Positions 31,636 to 43,232 are shown, counted from the stretch's first letter. The stretch is DNA of 64,000 nucleotides from Jaminaea rosea (GCF_003144245.1 NW_020289975.1:1941496-2005495); one strand, 5' to 3'. Notes: a model not told the origin generated them from the letters alone. Numbers and translations are program-made.

Positions 31636-34011
31636 TCACGTCCGGTCGGCGTAGAGATTGAGCTTGGCGCCTGAGGCAAGCCATTCCCTGAGGTCCTCGT
31701 CGTCGTGCATTCGAACCATACCGCTTGCGCCGGGCTCAGGATTGGCGTCGCGATACCGCAGGACGTTGATGTCTGCGCCGAGCCGGTCGCGTACCCTGGC
31801 GAGAGAAGAGAAGAATGGAAGTCAGCGACCAAATGGGGCGGGTGTACGTTGCGCTCGCACTTACTTCTCCATCAATTGCCCGTGCGTGACGCTAGGCGGA
31901 ACCCGAATAGCCACCAAATCGTCATTGGCGCGGTGAAAGATCTTGATCTTCATGAAGGAGGGCGAGGCAGCCCCAGGCCCTCCTGCTGAGATGGCTCCAC
32001 CGCTCATCCTGCCCTCAGAGCCGCGCGAGTTTTGCGTTTCCACCGTCGTCGCCGAAGCGTTGCGCTGCATGTAGCTATGCGGAGGTTGCAAACCGGGACC
32101 GCTACTCCTGCTGTTCGAGGCAGAGTGGCCTGAGGAGCGGGTTCCCATGCTTAAAGAGTCCATCTTGCCAGCGAGATCCGGTGCACGGCTGCTGACACTG
32201 GCTGAACGGTCGTGATGAGGGCCAACGGTTCTAAGAGCGGACCAGAAGAGAGAATGTCAGCCAACGCTCACTCAAAGCTCCTCACGGCTCGTACTCACGC
32301 GTCCTCCGAGTACTTGGCTGTTCCGTTCCCGTACGGCGGCTGAGGTGATCGCACCTCCTCCACGTCATCCCCGCCCAACTGTGCAGGCATCTTTCCTTTA
32401 CCCGACCCCTTCCTTCCCAATCCCCCGCTATCACTCCTCGGCCTCATCCCTGGCGCATGCGTCGTGCAGTGATCTCCCGGCCGAGGCTCAAAGAACAGGC
32501 GTACCAGCTCTGACCGCAGGATGTATTCTGGCAGGCGAGTCAGCTCCGCTATGTACTGGTCCAGGTCGCCTCGTCGCTGCGCTGTTATGTAGTCGTCGAC
32601 CTTATCCAAGGGCCCGGGCATGAGAGGCAGTATTCGCTCGGATTGATTGCCGTTCTCGTCGAGTTGTCTGCCAGCTTCTGCGGGAAAGTGGTCGAGGAGG
32701 GCAATTTGAAACTCATAGAAGTCTTCGTACAATCCTGCGGGAGGGGCGAAGGAGCAGGGTGAATGAAGCAGATTAGCGCCGGAATGCAAGGCCCGGCATG
32801 TCGATATGGTCGCAAACTCACGATAGAGTATGAGATCGCGGTCCTCGCCCTCCATCGTGCGCGGCGCCGTCGGTGGCGCATGTACAGACCACCCCGCCGT
32901 GTGATATGCCTGCAAGCGAAACCAGTAGTCGCCCTGCTCGAAATGAAATGAATCCACCGTAGCGTACGTGATGATGCCCGCCGGCAAGGGCTCTCCAGGC
33001 GGCATTCCAGCAGGTAGCTGTTCTTGCGACTGTGCAGCATCTGGGTAGGGGGATCCCCACTTGTCATCCTTGGGTGGCAGTGACGGTGAGGGCTCGTCAG
33101 GTTCAACTACGCCGCCTGCAAGAGCATCCTGCGATGACGACGGGCCCATCGCCGCTGCTGGTGCTCCTCCAAAATCAAAGCGTCCCAGCGGAATCGTGTT
33201 CTTCTTGTATTCTGCTGTCATCTTCTTCCACTCCTCGACTTTGGGTACGACGCCCGAAGAAATGAGCTCTTCGACGTTGTCGACCACCTGACCCGTTGCG
33301 AGATCCTTGATCTCAACGAAGGCTACGGGGATGAGGCCAGGACCTCCCAATCGACCAATTGGTTTGGCAACGAACCCTGTGCAAAGGAGAGCGAGGAGCA
33401 AGAAGGTCAGCGTGTGGACCGTTTGCCCGCTTGCAACCCATTCCCTCTTGCCCAGACTTACACTCGAAATTGGACTGGGCAATCACGATCATCGACTCGC
33501 CCGCTTTTGCCCCCAACTCGTCATCTCTCTCCGCCTCAAAATCGTATTTGACGACCGCATAAAACCCTCCTCCCCCCTTTGCCGTCATCGCAGCTCCCGC
33601 AGCTCTCTGCGCGGGTGATTGTGAAGACGAGGGCCCCGCAGCAGCTGCGCCTGCTTGGCCGGGCCTCGAGCTCTTGGTGACAATTTCCACTGACCCAGCA
33701 GGAACCAACCCTCTCGCCCCCGTCATGGGATTGAATGCTTCAATCCATTCTGCATTGGGCAGTGGATCCGTGAGGACGTGAAAGAAATCGCCCTTTGTGA
33801 AGCCGAGCTCATTGGGAGCGCGTGATTTGTAGTCGGTAATGGCTTTGAGGACCATCTTGGGAGGTTGATGAGAGATGGCGCCCTTGACATTGGAGAGGGC
33901 ATTGGATGACGTTCCGCCACTGCTGCCGCTACCACCACTTCCCCCTGGTCTGCTGCCACCCGATGTGCGATCCTTGTTGAGGGATCTGCGGAAGTCTTTG
34001 AGGCCCTTCAT
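31636..34011 (-). CDS. BEM1: Cell polarity scaffold Bem1/Scd2
   Basis: Five exons on the minus strand, 34011-33462, 33376-32822, 32734-32299, 32230-31865 and 31795-31636, encode 688 residues. Domains in order: SH3-1 at ~50-110 (VLKAITDYKSRAPNELGF), SH3-2 at ~150-210 (YAVVKYDFEAERDDELGA, then EWFVAKPIGRLGGPGLIP across intron 1), a PX domain at ~315-430 with LYRLYEDFYEFQ across intron 2, and a C-terminal PB1 at ~600-685 (FMKIKIFHRANDDLVAIRV). This is the exact architecture of yeast Bem1, which links Cdc42, its exchange factor Cdc24 (through PB1) and PAK kinase at sites of polarised growth and mating. All four splice junctions fall inside conserved blocks and restore them. Confidence 0.95.
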
Positions 34012-34524
34012 TGCGGGCAAAATGTGATGGTGAGAATGACGGGCGAGGACGAAGGAGTACGAGAAGTAGAACGAGGAGATGATCTGCGAGAGCGTCTCGT
34101 CGTGGGTTGCTGCGTTTGCCCGACGACACCCTTGACTACAACTGCTTTCTCTCTCTGTCTCTCTCTCTCTCTTTTCGGTGTTGACTCCAGATCCAATGGA
34201 ATCGAATCTCAGACACGACGGCGGGTCGAAGGCGTAGAGTGGGTTGGCCAGTCAAGTTGCGATGCAGCAGGCAGCAGGCAGCACCGGAGCGGCACGCCTG
34301 TCAGACAGACCAAAAGAGAGGCCGGCGAGCGACGAGGCAGCGGCGACAAGAGACGGACCACGACTCTCTCTCGTGGGCTGCCGCGCCGCCAGTGTCGATC
34401 AGACGGGTGGTCCCTTGTTCCGCGACGCAGAGCACCGAGGGCACCGAGGGCGAGAGGGCGATGTCGAGGCCTTCTTGTCCCCCTCCTCTTCGATCTCCAT
34501 CCTATTCTTGGAGCCGCGACCGAT
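34012..34524. other. Divergent promoter region BEM1 / VPS72
   Basis: An open frame runs through here in phase with VPS72, but its sequence is low-complexity and unlike the family, so I treat it as 5' leader. It contains a CT microsatellite. Confidence 0.6.
34148..34175 (+). repeat. CT microsatellite upstream of VPS72
   Basis: A pyrimidine tract of CT repeats with a single interrupting G. Such tracts are common in fungal core promoters just upstream of transcription starts. Confidence 0.8.
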
Positions 34525-36681
34525 ATGGCCTCGTCGTCGCCGCCGCCTGGTGGTGTCGACGATGGTGGCGACCACGGAATCGAGACAGTCCAAGCGCTCG
34601 CCCTTGGACGCTCGAAGCGCAGCACAGCAGGCAATCGAATGCGCGCCCTCCTCGATAAGCAGACGGACCTCGACGATGATGACATGTTTCGCGAAGAAGC
34701 AGACGACGACGAATTTGCAGCAGTCAAGGAGGTTCAGGAGGACATCTTCGACTCGGACTTTGGAGATTCGAGCGAAGATGAGGGCGCGGCGGCCAACGGT
34801 GACGATGATGAGGAAGCTGGAGAACGCCAGCTCGAGGAGGAAGCACAGCAGAAACAAAGGGCAGCAGCCAAGAAGCGACAGGCGGCCAACAGGATGGCTC
34901 CCTCCGTCATCAGGCGGCCAAAGCCAACGAAGACGGGCGACACTGCTCCTTCCAAGTCGAAGCGCATATCCTTTGCACCAGAGGCGTCCCCTTTCGACGG
35001 ATCTTCGAGTAATCGCCGCGTCTCTTCGAGACGAGCCACAGTCCAATCAGCACTAGATACGCAGTCGCGTCTGGAGGAAGCGGAAGCTCGTCGCCTGCAA
35101 CATCCAATGGTTCGCAACCCTCCAAAGCAAAATCAAAAGCCCTCTCTTACCCAAGACGAGCTCATCCATCTGGCCCTCGATCGCGAAGAAGAGAATCGCA
35201 AGAGTCTCAAGGAATATTACGAGGGCGAAGAGGAGAGGAAGCGGGCTGAGATGGCAAGGGATAAGAGCGAGCTGCCTTCCAGCTGGCTCAGATGGAGGAG
35301 TGTAAGAGCTGTGCGGGCCAAGACGCCGCCGATAGCAGCGGCAGCTGTCAACGGTAGAGCGGGGCAAGGCGAGGCTGCGGTCCCTGAGGAGGCGAGTCCT
35401 CTAGTTCAAGTCATGGATGATGTCGCGACAGGCGCAAAGGAGCAGACTCAGTCGTCCGTCCGGCAAGGGGAAGACGAAAGCCTCAGCGTGAAGGAGACTG
35501 CGCAGGTGCAAGCCGAAGTGCAGGCATCCACAGGAGCAGACGAATCATTGGCAACAGCGGCTACTGCAGAGTCAGATCAGTCCTTCGAGACACCTCCTCC
35601 TCGGGACCTTGCGGACGGAGATCAATCTATGTCCAACACAAGGGCAGAGCCAAACGAGGCCGACGGAAAACCTACGCCGCAAAAAGCTCAACACAACCCA
35701 CCGATTGCGCAAGAGCCCTATGACTCTCTCGCTCAACAGGCAAACCATGACACCTCCGTGCAAGAGCACCGTGCCTCTTCATCACAACCGCAGCGACCCG
35801 TGGACGTCACTCTCGACCCGGTGCTCGAAGCCCGCAAAGTCGCTGCCGCCCACACCACCGCCACTTCTGCACCGCAGTCCGTGGCTCCTACCTCTCCATC
35901 CCGCCTCGAATCTCGTAACATCGTCTCCCTGCACTTCGCGCATCGCCCCTCCAACAATATTGAGGGTCGTCTCGAACAACTCAACGCCCTCTTCGGCAAT
36001 CACGTGGATTGGACCTCAGCGCCCATCGTCTCGCACCGTAATAGGCCTATGCGACCACGAGCGTCACTGTGCGCGATAACGGGCAAGACGGCTAGGTATA
36101 TGGACGCGAAGACTGGCATACCTTTCGCCGATGTGAGGGCGGCGAAGGTTCTGAGAAGGTTGCAGGGGCTGGACCAGCATGCAGAAGGAGAGGGTTGGGA
36201 GTGGATGGAATTGACGACTGTGCCTGGGGCTGGTGGCCAGAGCGAAGATAGGGAGCGCAGTCAGTCGGTCGTGCAAAGCGAGGACCAACCTGCTGAACCC
36301 GTCAAGAAGAAGGGCGGCCGCAAGTCAGGAAGAGGAGCGGCGAATGGCCGGCCAGAAGGCTTCCTGACTGGCTTCTGGTCAGACTCGTATCCACGCTCGA
36401 CAGGTTCCACGGCTGCTGGCTCTGGCTCGGCAACAGCGACGGCAGGCTCATCCATCACACCTGGGCTCGGCCGCTCGATCTCGACCTCCTCCTCATCAGC
36501 AATTTCTTCTGGCCCGCGCAAACGCAAGTCAGCCTTTTACTACGACTACAGCGGGATTGCCCCCGGAGACGAGAAGGCCATCATGGAGAGAGCGTTGGCT
36601 CTTCCTGAGGGGACGACGAGGAGTGGGCGAGCGCGGGGCGTTGCTTCTGGTAACGGAGCAGGCGGCTCAGGTGGAAAGTGA
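34525..36681 (+). CDS. VPS72: SWR1 complex subunit Vps72/Swc2 (YL1)
   Basis: Single exon, 718 residues from ATG 34525. The N-terminal YL1 domain (~25-230) shows GRSKRSTAGNRMRALLD, then an acidic DDDDMFREEADDDEF block and IFDSDFGDSSEDEG, the H2A.Z-binding region. A Glu/Gln-rich charged linker follows. The YL1_C module at ~490-545 reads RASLCAITGKTARYMDAKTG and GIPFADVRAAKVLRRLQ. Vps72 hands the variant histone H2A.Z to the SWR1 remodeller. The start is chosen at the ATG shortly before the conserved block, although the frame is open 501 bases further upstream. A Ser/Gly-rich tail follows YL1_C. Confidence 0.92.
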   Translation: MASSSPPPGGVDDGGDHGIETVQALALGRSKRSTAGNRMRALLDKQTDLDDDDMFREEADDDEFAAVKEVQEDIFDSDFGDSSEDEGAAANGDDDEEAGERQLEEEAQQKQRAAAKKRQAANRMAPSVIRRPKPTKTGDTAPSKSKRISFAPEASPFDGSSSNRRVSSRRATVQSALDTQSRLEEAEARRLQHPMVRNPPKQNQKPSLTQDELIHLALDREEENRKSLKEYYEGEEERKRAEMARDKSELPSSWLRWRSVRAVRAKTPPIAAAAVNGRAGQGEAAVPEEASPLVQVMDDVATGAKEQTQSSVRQGEDESLSVKETAQVQAEVQASTGADESLATAATAESDQSFETPPPRDLADGDQSMSNTRAEPNEADGKPTPQKAQHNPPIAQEPYDSLAQQANHDTSVQEHRASSSQPQRPVDVTLDPVLEARKVAAAHTTATSAPQSVAPTSPSRLESRNIVSLHFAHRPSNNIEGRLEQLNALFGNHVDWTSAPIVSHRNRPMRPRASLCAITGKTARYMDAKTGIPFADVRAAKVLRRLQGLDQHAEGEGWEWMELTTVPGAGGQSEDRERSQSVVQSEDQPAEPVKKKGGRKSGRGAANGRPEGFLTGFWSDSYPRSTGSTAAGSGSATATAGSSITPGLGRSISTSSSSAISSGPRKRKSAFYYDYSGIAPGDEKAIMERALALPEGTTRSGRARGVASGNGAGGSGGK

Positions 36682-37344
36682 CTAAGGTCGATGGAACCAA
36701 TCGCGAGAGTAGCTCTGTATTCTAAAACGCATTCAATACCCATTTCATGTTAGCATCACGTCGAAACGCGCGTAAAGGGGGAGGCCAGGAATGGCGGACG
36801 CCGCGCACGTGACCTCGACACGTCGGCCAACGCGAGACCCAAGCACAGGCGCCATTCGCTGGTAGTGAGGAGCTAGGCCTCGCCTTGCGTTTGATCAGAG
36901 GCAGCGATGGTGGACTTACAGACCCAGGGGTGAAGGATGAGATTGGTCATGCTCAAGAGGCCCGCCCTGCACGACCACATGGTGACTGCTTGGCTCGTGG
37001 CTAGACGATGCTCGACGGACGGGGAGGAGTCGCTGCTCCATGGCGCTTTCCGCCTGACGCGGAGACAGAGACACGCCCGCCTGCCCGCCCGCATCATCAT
37101 CTGCATCCCATCTTTCCAGCTTCCTCTTTTCATCTACCACTTCCGGACCGTCGCTAGCCTTTGATCTGGAGTAGGAACACCACGCAGTGTCGCATAGTCG
37201 ATTCGCGCAACTCATCCCGACGTCTACGCCGAGCACGCTTGGCGTTGCGCCTCACGACGGCTGCCTGTTGCCCTGCCGCCGACGCGTCCTGCATCGTCCT
37301 CTCCCATCAGACTCGCAAGCCTGCCCAAGTGGTGCCCTGACGCC
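36682..37344. other. Intergenic VPS72 to DSN1
   Basis: No gene supported on either strand. It includes a CACGTGAC element at 36806-36813. Confidence 0.6.
36806..36813 (+). promoter_or_regulatory. CACGTGAC element, Cbf1/bHLH type
   Basis: A second copy of the same 8-mer found at 22937, about 540 bases before the DSN1 ATG. Cbf1 binds this sequence in yeast promoters and centromeres; relevance here is unproven. Confidence 0.4.
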
Positions 37345-39545
37345 ATGTCATCCAGCAGACGGTCCACTGGCAGGCAGTCCAACTCCGTCGCCACGTCTTC
37401 GTCATCGCCAGGTCATCTTCCAGCAACGGCCGCCTCGCGAGCCCGCGGCAATGGAGGCGCTGCACGATTCGAGGACTTTGCAAATTCAACAGTAGTCACT
37501 GACGCAGATGATACCTTTGGGGCAGCTATCAAGGGGAAGCAGAGAGCGGCTCAGAATGAACAAGAAAGCGTCGATGAGTTCGCTGCTGCCGCCACCGCCA
37601 CCAGTGAGCTTGCTGCATCTTCGTCGAACAATACCAGGAGACCAAGAAAGAGTGAGTGTATGCGCGCGACGTATCATGGTAGCAAGTCTGCCCACTGACC
37701 TCGCCTTCTCTGCGTGCAGCTTTCAACGAAGTGGCCGACGATTCCGGCTTTGTCTTCACCGTCGAGCCCAAGCGCGATGCTGTCCCTGCGAGCTCCTCGT
37801 CGATGGGCCCCCCAAAGATACCCACCTCGCGCTCCTCGCGAGCATCAAAGGCCCACGCTCCGCCACCCTCAACGTCCCGCTCCAAATTCATCAGCGAGCC
37901 TCTACCCTCCGATCAGGTAGGCGAGACTCCTATAAATCGACGCAATCGTCTCTTCAGAGGTGGAGCGGGGCCTAACCTGCCATCCACACCAGCCTCACGA
38001 CGTACAGCCAGCGGATCGTCTTCATCACGTCGCTCCTCCCTCAACTTCAAGACGTCACGCCGCTCCTCGAGTCTGCGTGATGGGTCTATTGCCTACCCAC
38101 ACCCGAGTGTACCAGACAAAGAGCTCTACCGGCATTGTGCGGACAATATGCCACCCGTAGCCCGTATGAAGCACCTCGCCAGCTGGACACTAGAGCGCGC
38201 TCGTGCAGAGGTGCTCGAAGCTACGCCTGCCGCTGGGCTGGGCAGACCCACAGCACCCAAAGGCAAGCGTGCTGCGGCAAAGGCGGATCAGGGTAAAGGC
38301 ACTGGGGACGAAGGCAGCGGCGCGTGGAGCAGCCAGGAGAAGAAGGTACTCGAGCGATGTCGCTCCAGTCTGGAGAAGGTGATGCTCGACACTCTGCGAG
38401 ATCTGAGCGACCAGAAGATCAACATCAGCTGGACGGCTGCAGCTGCAGCAGCGAAGGGATCAGCCGGCTCGACACCGCAGCCTCGCCCGAATCCGCTCAA
38501 CGAGTCGAACAAGGCATTGGCTGAACAGCTGGGCTCGCTCGTTGCGGCTCTGAGGTCGGAGAATGCTCGCTGGGAGGAAGAGAGAAAGGAGATCGAGGCC
38601 TTTGAAGAAGTCACCGCTTCCATGCTTGGGGCGGGCGCCTCTATTGGCGCAGCAACTTCACGAGACGTGACCAGTGCAGCCCCGTCGTCTTCCTCGAGTA
38701 AGCTGGACGAGCTCGACTGGACGACGGAAGAGCTCGATCCCTCCATGACACGCATGATGCAAGACGCTCGTCGCGCTCTTGCCCTTGAGGAAAACTGGCT
38801 GCCAGCCGCAGCATCATCTGAAGCCGACAGCAACACCATCGCAACCGCCATCCGGGCCGCAGCAGCTGCGAAGCGCAAAGCGGAAGAGGACAATCTGGCA
38901 GCGCAGCGCAAGGGGAAGCGCAAGAGCGAGATGATCCCGTCGCTTTCCAAGGAAGACGAAGCGATGATCATCGCAGGAACGAACCTCGATCCCCGCTGGG
39001 CAGATGTGGAGTATCGCTCCGATGTGCTACATTCCCACACGCACATCGCGGACCGGCTCTCTCTACTCTCTTCGTCGTACACGAGCTCCATCTCCGCGAG
39101 GGCAGCACAGGCTCTTAGGCAGCTGGCGTTCGCTCCAGGGGACGCGGCCGAGGCTGCTGCTGCGGGCGCTGAGGCGGGAACCTCGTCGTCTTCGTCGTCG
39201 CAGCAGCAACGTGGCGCTGAAGGTTCCGAGTCGCGCAAAGCGGCACGAGAACGTCGCGAGCGTATCTTGCGAGGCATTCGCGAGTCTATCGGGCCTGTGA
39301 GGAGGCAGGAAATTGAGGATGAAGATGCCGAGGCTAAGGCGCTTGAGGAGCAGGCGGCTGCTGAGGCGGCTGCGCAGGGTGGAGACCGTAAAAGTGGGCC
39401 GGATGACTCTGGTGTGCAGTTGGCGGATCAGAGCGCCGTCGACTTGTTCAGAGCTTTCGCTAGTACGAAGAGAGGAGGTGCTGCGGGAGGCGGCGGCGCA
39501 TCTTCGAGCAAGGGTAGGAGGAGTGGCAGGAGTAGTAGGAGATGA
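37345..39545 (+). CDS. DSN1: Kinetochore MIS12-complex subunit Dsn1/Mis13
   Basis: Two exons, 37345-37651 and 37720-39545, encode 710 residues. The first ~250 residues are basic and Ser-rich, with an Arg-Arg-Ser-Ser patch (SRRSSLNFKTSRRSSSLRDG) that in Dsn1 is the Aurora B target controlling CENP-C binding. The conserved core then opens with YPHPSVPDKELYRHCADNMPPVARMKHLASWTLERAR. Helical segments with coiled-coil character follow (VLERCRSSLEKVMLDTLRDL, LGSLVAALRSENARWEEERK). The MIS12 complex bridges the inner kinetochore to NDC80. The Ala/Glu-rich C-terminus is longer than in yeast. The next gene converges 238 bases away. Confidence 0.88.
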
Positions 39546-39783
39546 GTGCGCGAGGGCAAGACGTAGCGGAAGCTTCATATCCAGGACATTGTACAGCTCT
39601 GCGCCGCAGGCGCTGTGCCACAGCTTCATCTTTCCATTCTCAATGTTCCAATTCCGTTACTTGACTATCAGACTGCAGTGGCTGTGGCAAGACCGCACGC
39701 TCATCGTCGAATGCTTCTAATTGAAGGGGATATTATCGAGGCTCAAGCTACCCGTCCGAGCGACCATCTTTCCCACGCGCCTA

Positions 39784-40901
39784 TCACAGTCTAGCAGCAT
39801 CAGCGCCCCTTCCTCCAGGACCAAGCTTCCACGCCCTCTGCACAGCCTCGAGTGCAAGCTTGTAGCTCTCCTCACGCTTCGCGTCCCTCGCTGTCCCCTT
39901 CCTTGCAGCCTTATCGAACGCGTGTCCCTCTCCACTCACATCGTGGAAGTAGAGATCGCTCGGGCCCTGCCCTTCTGGCGTCCCCTTGAGCTTCTCAATC
40001 AAGGCCTTGCCATCCCTGTACAGCGTATCACCTCTTGCGCAGGTCAGCCAAACCAGGGGAGGAAAGCTGCCCGGGTCCGCCTTGACGGGGCTAACGAGCG
40101 GGTGGGTCCTATCCACGCCCACGCTCAGAATGTAAGACTGGTCGAACATCTTCGCCACCCCTAGTGGGATAGCCCCGCTATGCTTTTCAGGCGGAGGTGC
40201 CTTCAGCTCCCTGTCGACGCTCAAGTTCGTAGGAGGGTAGAAGGCCAGTACACCGCAGAGGTCTTTACCATGCAGCGTAGAAGCGCACAGCGCCAGATTG
40301 CCCCCTGCGGAGAATCCACCCACTGTACATCGTCTAGTGTCCCATCGCCCAGACTGGGAGAGGGCGTAAAGGATGGCATCCTCCGCGTCCTGTACGGCCG
40401 CAGGCCATGGCCACTCGGGCGCTTTGCGATAATCGCAGTCCAGTACTACGCACCCCAACCGGGAGGCAAGGTCGCCGCAGAATTGACGATCCGAACCTAG
40501 TGATGGGATCATGAAGCCTGATCCATGGAAATTGACGTGAATGGGAGGTGGTGATGAGCTCTTGGTGAGAGATTTGGGTTGGTAGATGTGCACGCGTAGC
40601 TTGCGATTCTTGTCGCGCGAGGGAAAGGTGGTGTGCGTCACGGTCACGTCGGATGGGACGCCCTGCAGAATGTATTGGGCTAGAAACATGCCCACTGTAG
40701 CAAAGAAGCCTCAAAAGTGTCAGTCACTGAGCTCGCTCACCATTATTACTCCTTCGTCCTCGCACACTCACATCCGAGAGCTCCGCGAATCAAAGCGGCA
40801 GAGAGTCGCAGACGAATGTACTGCAGCGACATAGGGTGATGCTTGATAGGAGCTGCATCCCTTCCGGGAGCCTTGCGCTGTAGCTGGGTATCTTCTGACA
40901 T
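39784..40901 (-). CDS. Alpha/beta hydrolase, HSL-type esterase/lipase
   Basis: Two exons on the minus strand, 40901-40772 and 40694-39784, encode 346 residues. The oxyanion-hole motif is HGSGF, a variant of the usual HGGGF. The nucleophile elbow is GGFSAGGN. The catalytic acid is likely Asp in CARGDTLYRDG, and the histidine lies in GEGHAFDKAA. DCDYRKAPEWPWPAAVQDAE is the typical region after the oxyanion hole in the hormone-sensitive lipase family. There is no signal peptide, so the enzyme is probably cytosolic or lipid-droplet-associated. The substrate is unknown; this family includes esterases, deacetylases and kynurenine formamidases. Confidence 0.87.
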
Positions 40902-41168
40902 GATTGTTGATGCTGTTCTAAGATGAGGGGAGAGGAGTCAGGAAAGGAAAGGTGCGAAGGAGCGAATACGGCGGCTGGCTGACTGATCGACTCGCGGAGC
41001 CCGAGCGCACCTGCAGGGTCCAAAGTGGAGCGAAGCGACCGACTCGAGCTGCGTGTGAGAGAGCCACACCGGACAAAGTCGTGGTGAGGTTTGAAATTGA
41101 GAAGATATTGACAATGGATAAGTGAAGTGAGATGGACAAGAAAGAACACTGCGCTCCATGAAACCGCC

Positions 41169-43232
41169 TCACATCAAACCTACGCCCCTCATATCCTGGA
41201 TCAAGCGTCTCTCCTCTGGGCTGAGGTGCGTCTCGTCGCCCGTCAAGCGACGCGCCCCGCGAGCATCATCGTCCTCATCGTCGCCATCGACTGCATAGGC
41301 AAGCGTGCCCCGGCGAGGAGGAGCACCCCAGATGGTCGCTGAAGAGGGAGAAGCACCCGTTACGCTGCCACTTGTCGGCGCCGCTCCTGCCGTCCCTCGC
41401 CTCCCATTAGCAGCAGCGGGAAAGATGATCCAATCCTCCCCAGTGCCCGTCGCCCTACCGCCTTGCGCCGTGGCCAGGCCAGCGTTGACACGCATAGCCT
41501 CTCTCAGCCTATTGATGAAGCCCACTGGCGCACCGCTAGCCTCAGCCAGCTCATCAGGTGCCTGCCCGCCATTCTCTGCAGCTCGCTGTGCCTCTTGCTC
41601 GCGGCGAGAAGCAGCAACCAGTGCGCGACCCCAGCGGTGGACTCGCCAGTAGGAGAGGAGCGAGGAGAGTAGAATGAACCATCCGAGGACCATGAGCATG
41701 TAGGCGAGCCAGTCGGAGGAATTCGACATGTCATTACCGCCGTTGCCGTTGCCAGATGAGCCGGAGCCTGCACCGACCGCGATGCTGTCCGCGTCGTTGG
41801 CGAGAGACGTGGCCATATCCGTGCCCGTGGGTGCTGGTGGTGCGACGGCGGATACAGTGGCGGCGATTGCGCGGGCGAAAGCTGGTGTTGGGTCAGGAGG
41901 CGGTGGTGGGTAGACCAGTGTAGCACCCCACCAGGTAACTGCCGTCATAGGCTCGACGCCGCCTGTTCCTGCATCCCCTCCACCATGACCGCCGGAGCCA
42001 CCACTGCCTCCGCCTCCATTCCCTACTCCGCCCTCATCCAGCTGCATACCCCTCGTCCTGAGATAGAAGCCATATTGAATCAAGGTGACCCCCAATCCAG
42101 CCCTGCTGCCACATCGAGCAGCGTGCGTCGTGTGCAGTAGATACGTGAGAAGAAACCCAACGAATTGGAAGCACATGCTGACCAGTAGGTTCCAAGCGAA
42201 CCCGAAGAAGTTGCCAATGGGCAAGCCCTCCAATATCAGATCCTCGACGTCGCCCACATGGCCTCCTCCGGGCGTCCACCCGAGACCACCTGGAGCAATA
42301 GTCGTCTCCCAATAGCCCGGTGCGGTATCTGCTGCTGCGACCTCATACGTAGGCGGAAGAACATCGTCCTCCAGGTCGTCGTCTTCGCCTCGATCGTCCG
42401 GATTGCCACCGCCGTTTGCTTGGCGACGTCTACGCCCCTCGGGCTTGGCGTTGAGGTTGGCAAAGACGCCGTCCTGGTTTATGCCGCCGCCCATCACACG
42501 GCGTGACCTTGTGACGCCTGTCGATGGAGCGCCGTCGACGTCGCTGGTGGCAACGGTGGAGTAGTTGGCGCCGGGAACTCGCATGCCTACATAGCGACCG
42601 AAACGGCCGAGTAGGAGTCGGGCACGGGCGAAGCCTTGTGCGTTCTGCGTGGCTGCTGCTGAGGTCGGGCCAGCGGTAGAGTAGGTTGTGATGTCCGGCG
42701 ATCCGAGCGAATCGAGGCCAACGCGCGAGGTGCTGGCCTGCGGGCTTGACCCCAAAGCTTCAGGGAAGGGGGACGCAGAGCGTGATCGGCCGCTGCGAGG
42801 AGCACCAAAGTAGGAGGCCTCCTCGAAGTCGTAGCCGCCTGCTGGAGTCGAGGAGCGGGGCGCATGACGCCGCGAGGAGGCAGCTGGGGTGTCCTCCTGT
42901 TCGCCGTCGCTTACGCCGAGCGGGTCGTGCGCGAGGGAGCTGCGTACTGGAGTCTGCGGGGCGCTGAGGAGTGATGCTGGCGGTGGTTGGGTAGTTCGCG
43001 AGCGGGGAGCTTCTGCGGCCATGGCATCCCCAGCATCGAAGTAGACGTCGTCGTCATTGTGGGCGACAGTAGTAGCAGACTCATAGCCGGGAGGTGAGGA
43101 TGATGGAGGAGGAGGAGCAGCAGAATTGAAGTCGCCACTGTCATCAGCATCATCGTCGAATGCTGCATCCATCTCTGCTCGAGAGGAAGGGGTGCGACCC
43201 AGCAGTGGGGCGTTGTCGCGAGAGGAGGGCAT
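41169..43232 (-). CDS. BSD2: Bsd2/NDFIP-family Rsp5 adaptor
   Basis: Single exon, 687 residues. The N-terminal half is disordered and carries two PY-type motifs, PPGYES at ~48 and PPTYEV at ~295, which bind WW domains of the Rsp5/NEDD4 ubiquitin ligase. The signature DGVFANLNAKPE is followed by a three-helix membrane domain: GNFFGFAWNLLVSMCFQFVG, LTYLLHTTHAARCGSRAGLG-VTLIQYGFYL and, after a Gly-rich insert, YMLMVLGWFILLSSLLSYW. Yeast Bsd2 sends metal transporters and misfolded membrane proteins to the vacuole. The ~90-residue Gly/Ala/Pro insert between helices 2 and 3 looks lineage-specific. Confidence 0.93.
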   Translation of the reverse strand: MPSSRDNAPLLGRTPSSRAEMDAAFDDDADDSGDFNSAAPPPPSSSPPGYESATTVAHNDDDVYFDAGDAMAAEAPRSRTTQPPPASLLSAPQTPVRSSLAHDPLGVSDGEQEDTPAASSRRHAPRSSTPAGGYDFEEASYFGAPRSGRSRSASPFPEALGSSPQASTSRVGLDSLGSPDITTYSTAGPTSAAATQNAQGFARARLLLGRFGRYVGMRVPGANYSTVATSDVDGAPSTGVTRSRRVMGGGINQDGVFANLNAKPEGRRRRQANGGGNPDDRGEDDDLEDDVLPPTYEVAAADTAPGYWETTIAPGGLGWTPGGGHVGDVEDLILEGLPIGNFFGFAWNLLVSMCFQFVGFLLTYLLHTTHAARCGSRAGLGVTLIQYGFYLRTRGMQLDEGGVGNGGGGSGGSGGHGGGDAGTGGVEPMTAVTWWGATLVYPPPPPDPTPAFARAIAATVSAVAPPAPTGTDMATSLANDADSIAVGAGSGSSGNGNGGNDMSNSSDWLAYMLMVLGWFILLSSLLSYWRVHRWGRALVAASRREQEAQRAAENGGQAPDELAEASGAPVGFINRLREAMRVNAGLATAQGGRATGTGEDWIIFPAAANGRRGTAGAAPTSGSVTGASPSSATIWGAPPRRGTLAYAVDGDDEDDDARGARRLTGDETHLSPEERRLIQDMRGVGLM

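Noticed and set aside
34024-34524. Upstream extension of the VPS72 frame by 167 codons
   Set aside because: The extension is low-complexity and unlike YL1 proteins; the first ATG close to the conserved block is at 34525.
36916-37236. Minus-strand open frame of 106 residues between VPS72 and DSN1
   Set aside because: No signal peptide, domain or splice context; treated as promoter DNA of DSN1.
38288-39277. 329-residue minus-strand open frame within DSN1
   Set aside because: A shadow of the DSN1 coding sequence; its Ser/Arg/Ala composition is the complement of Ala/Glu/Arg codons.
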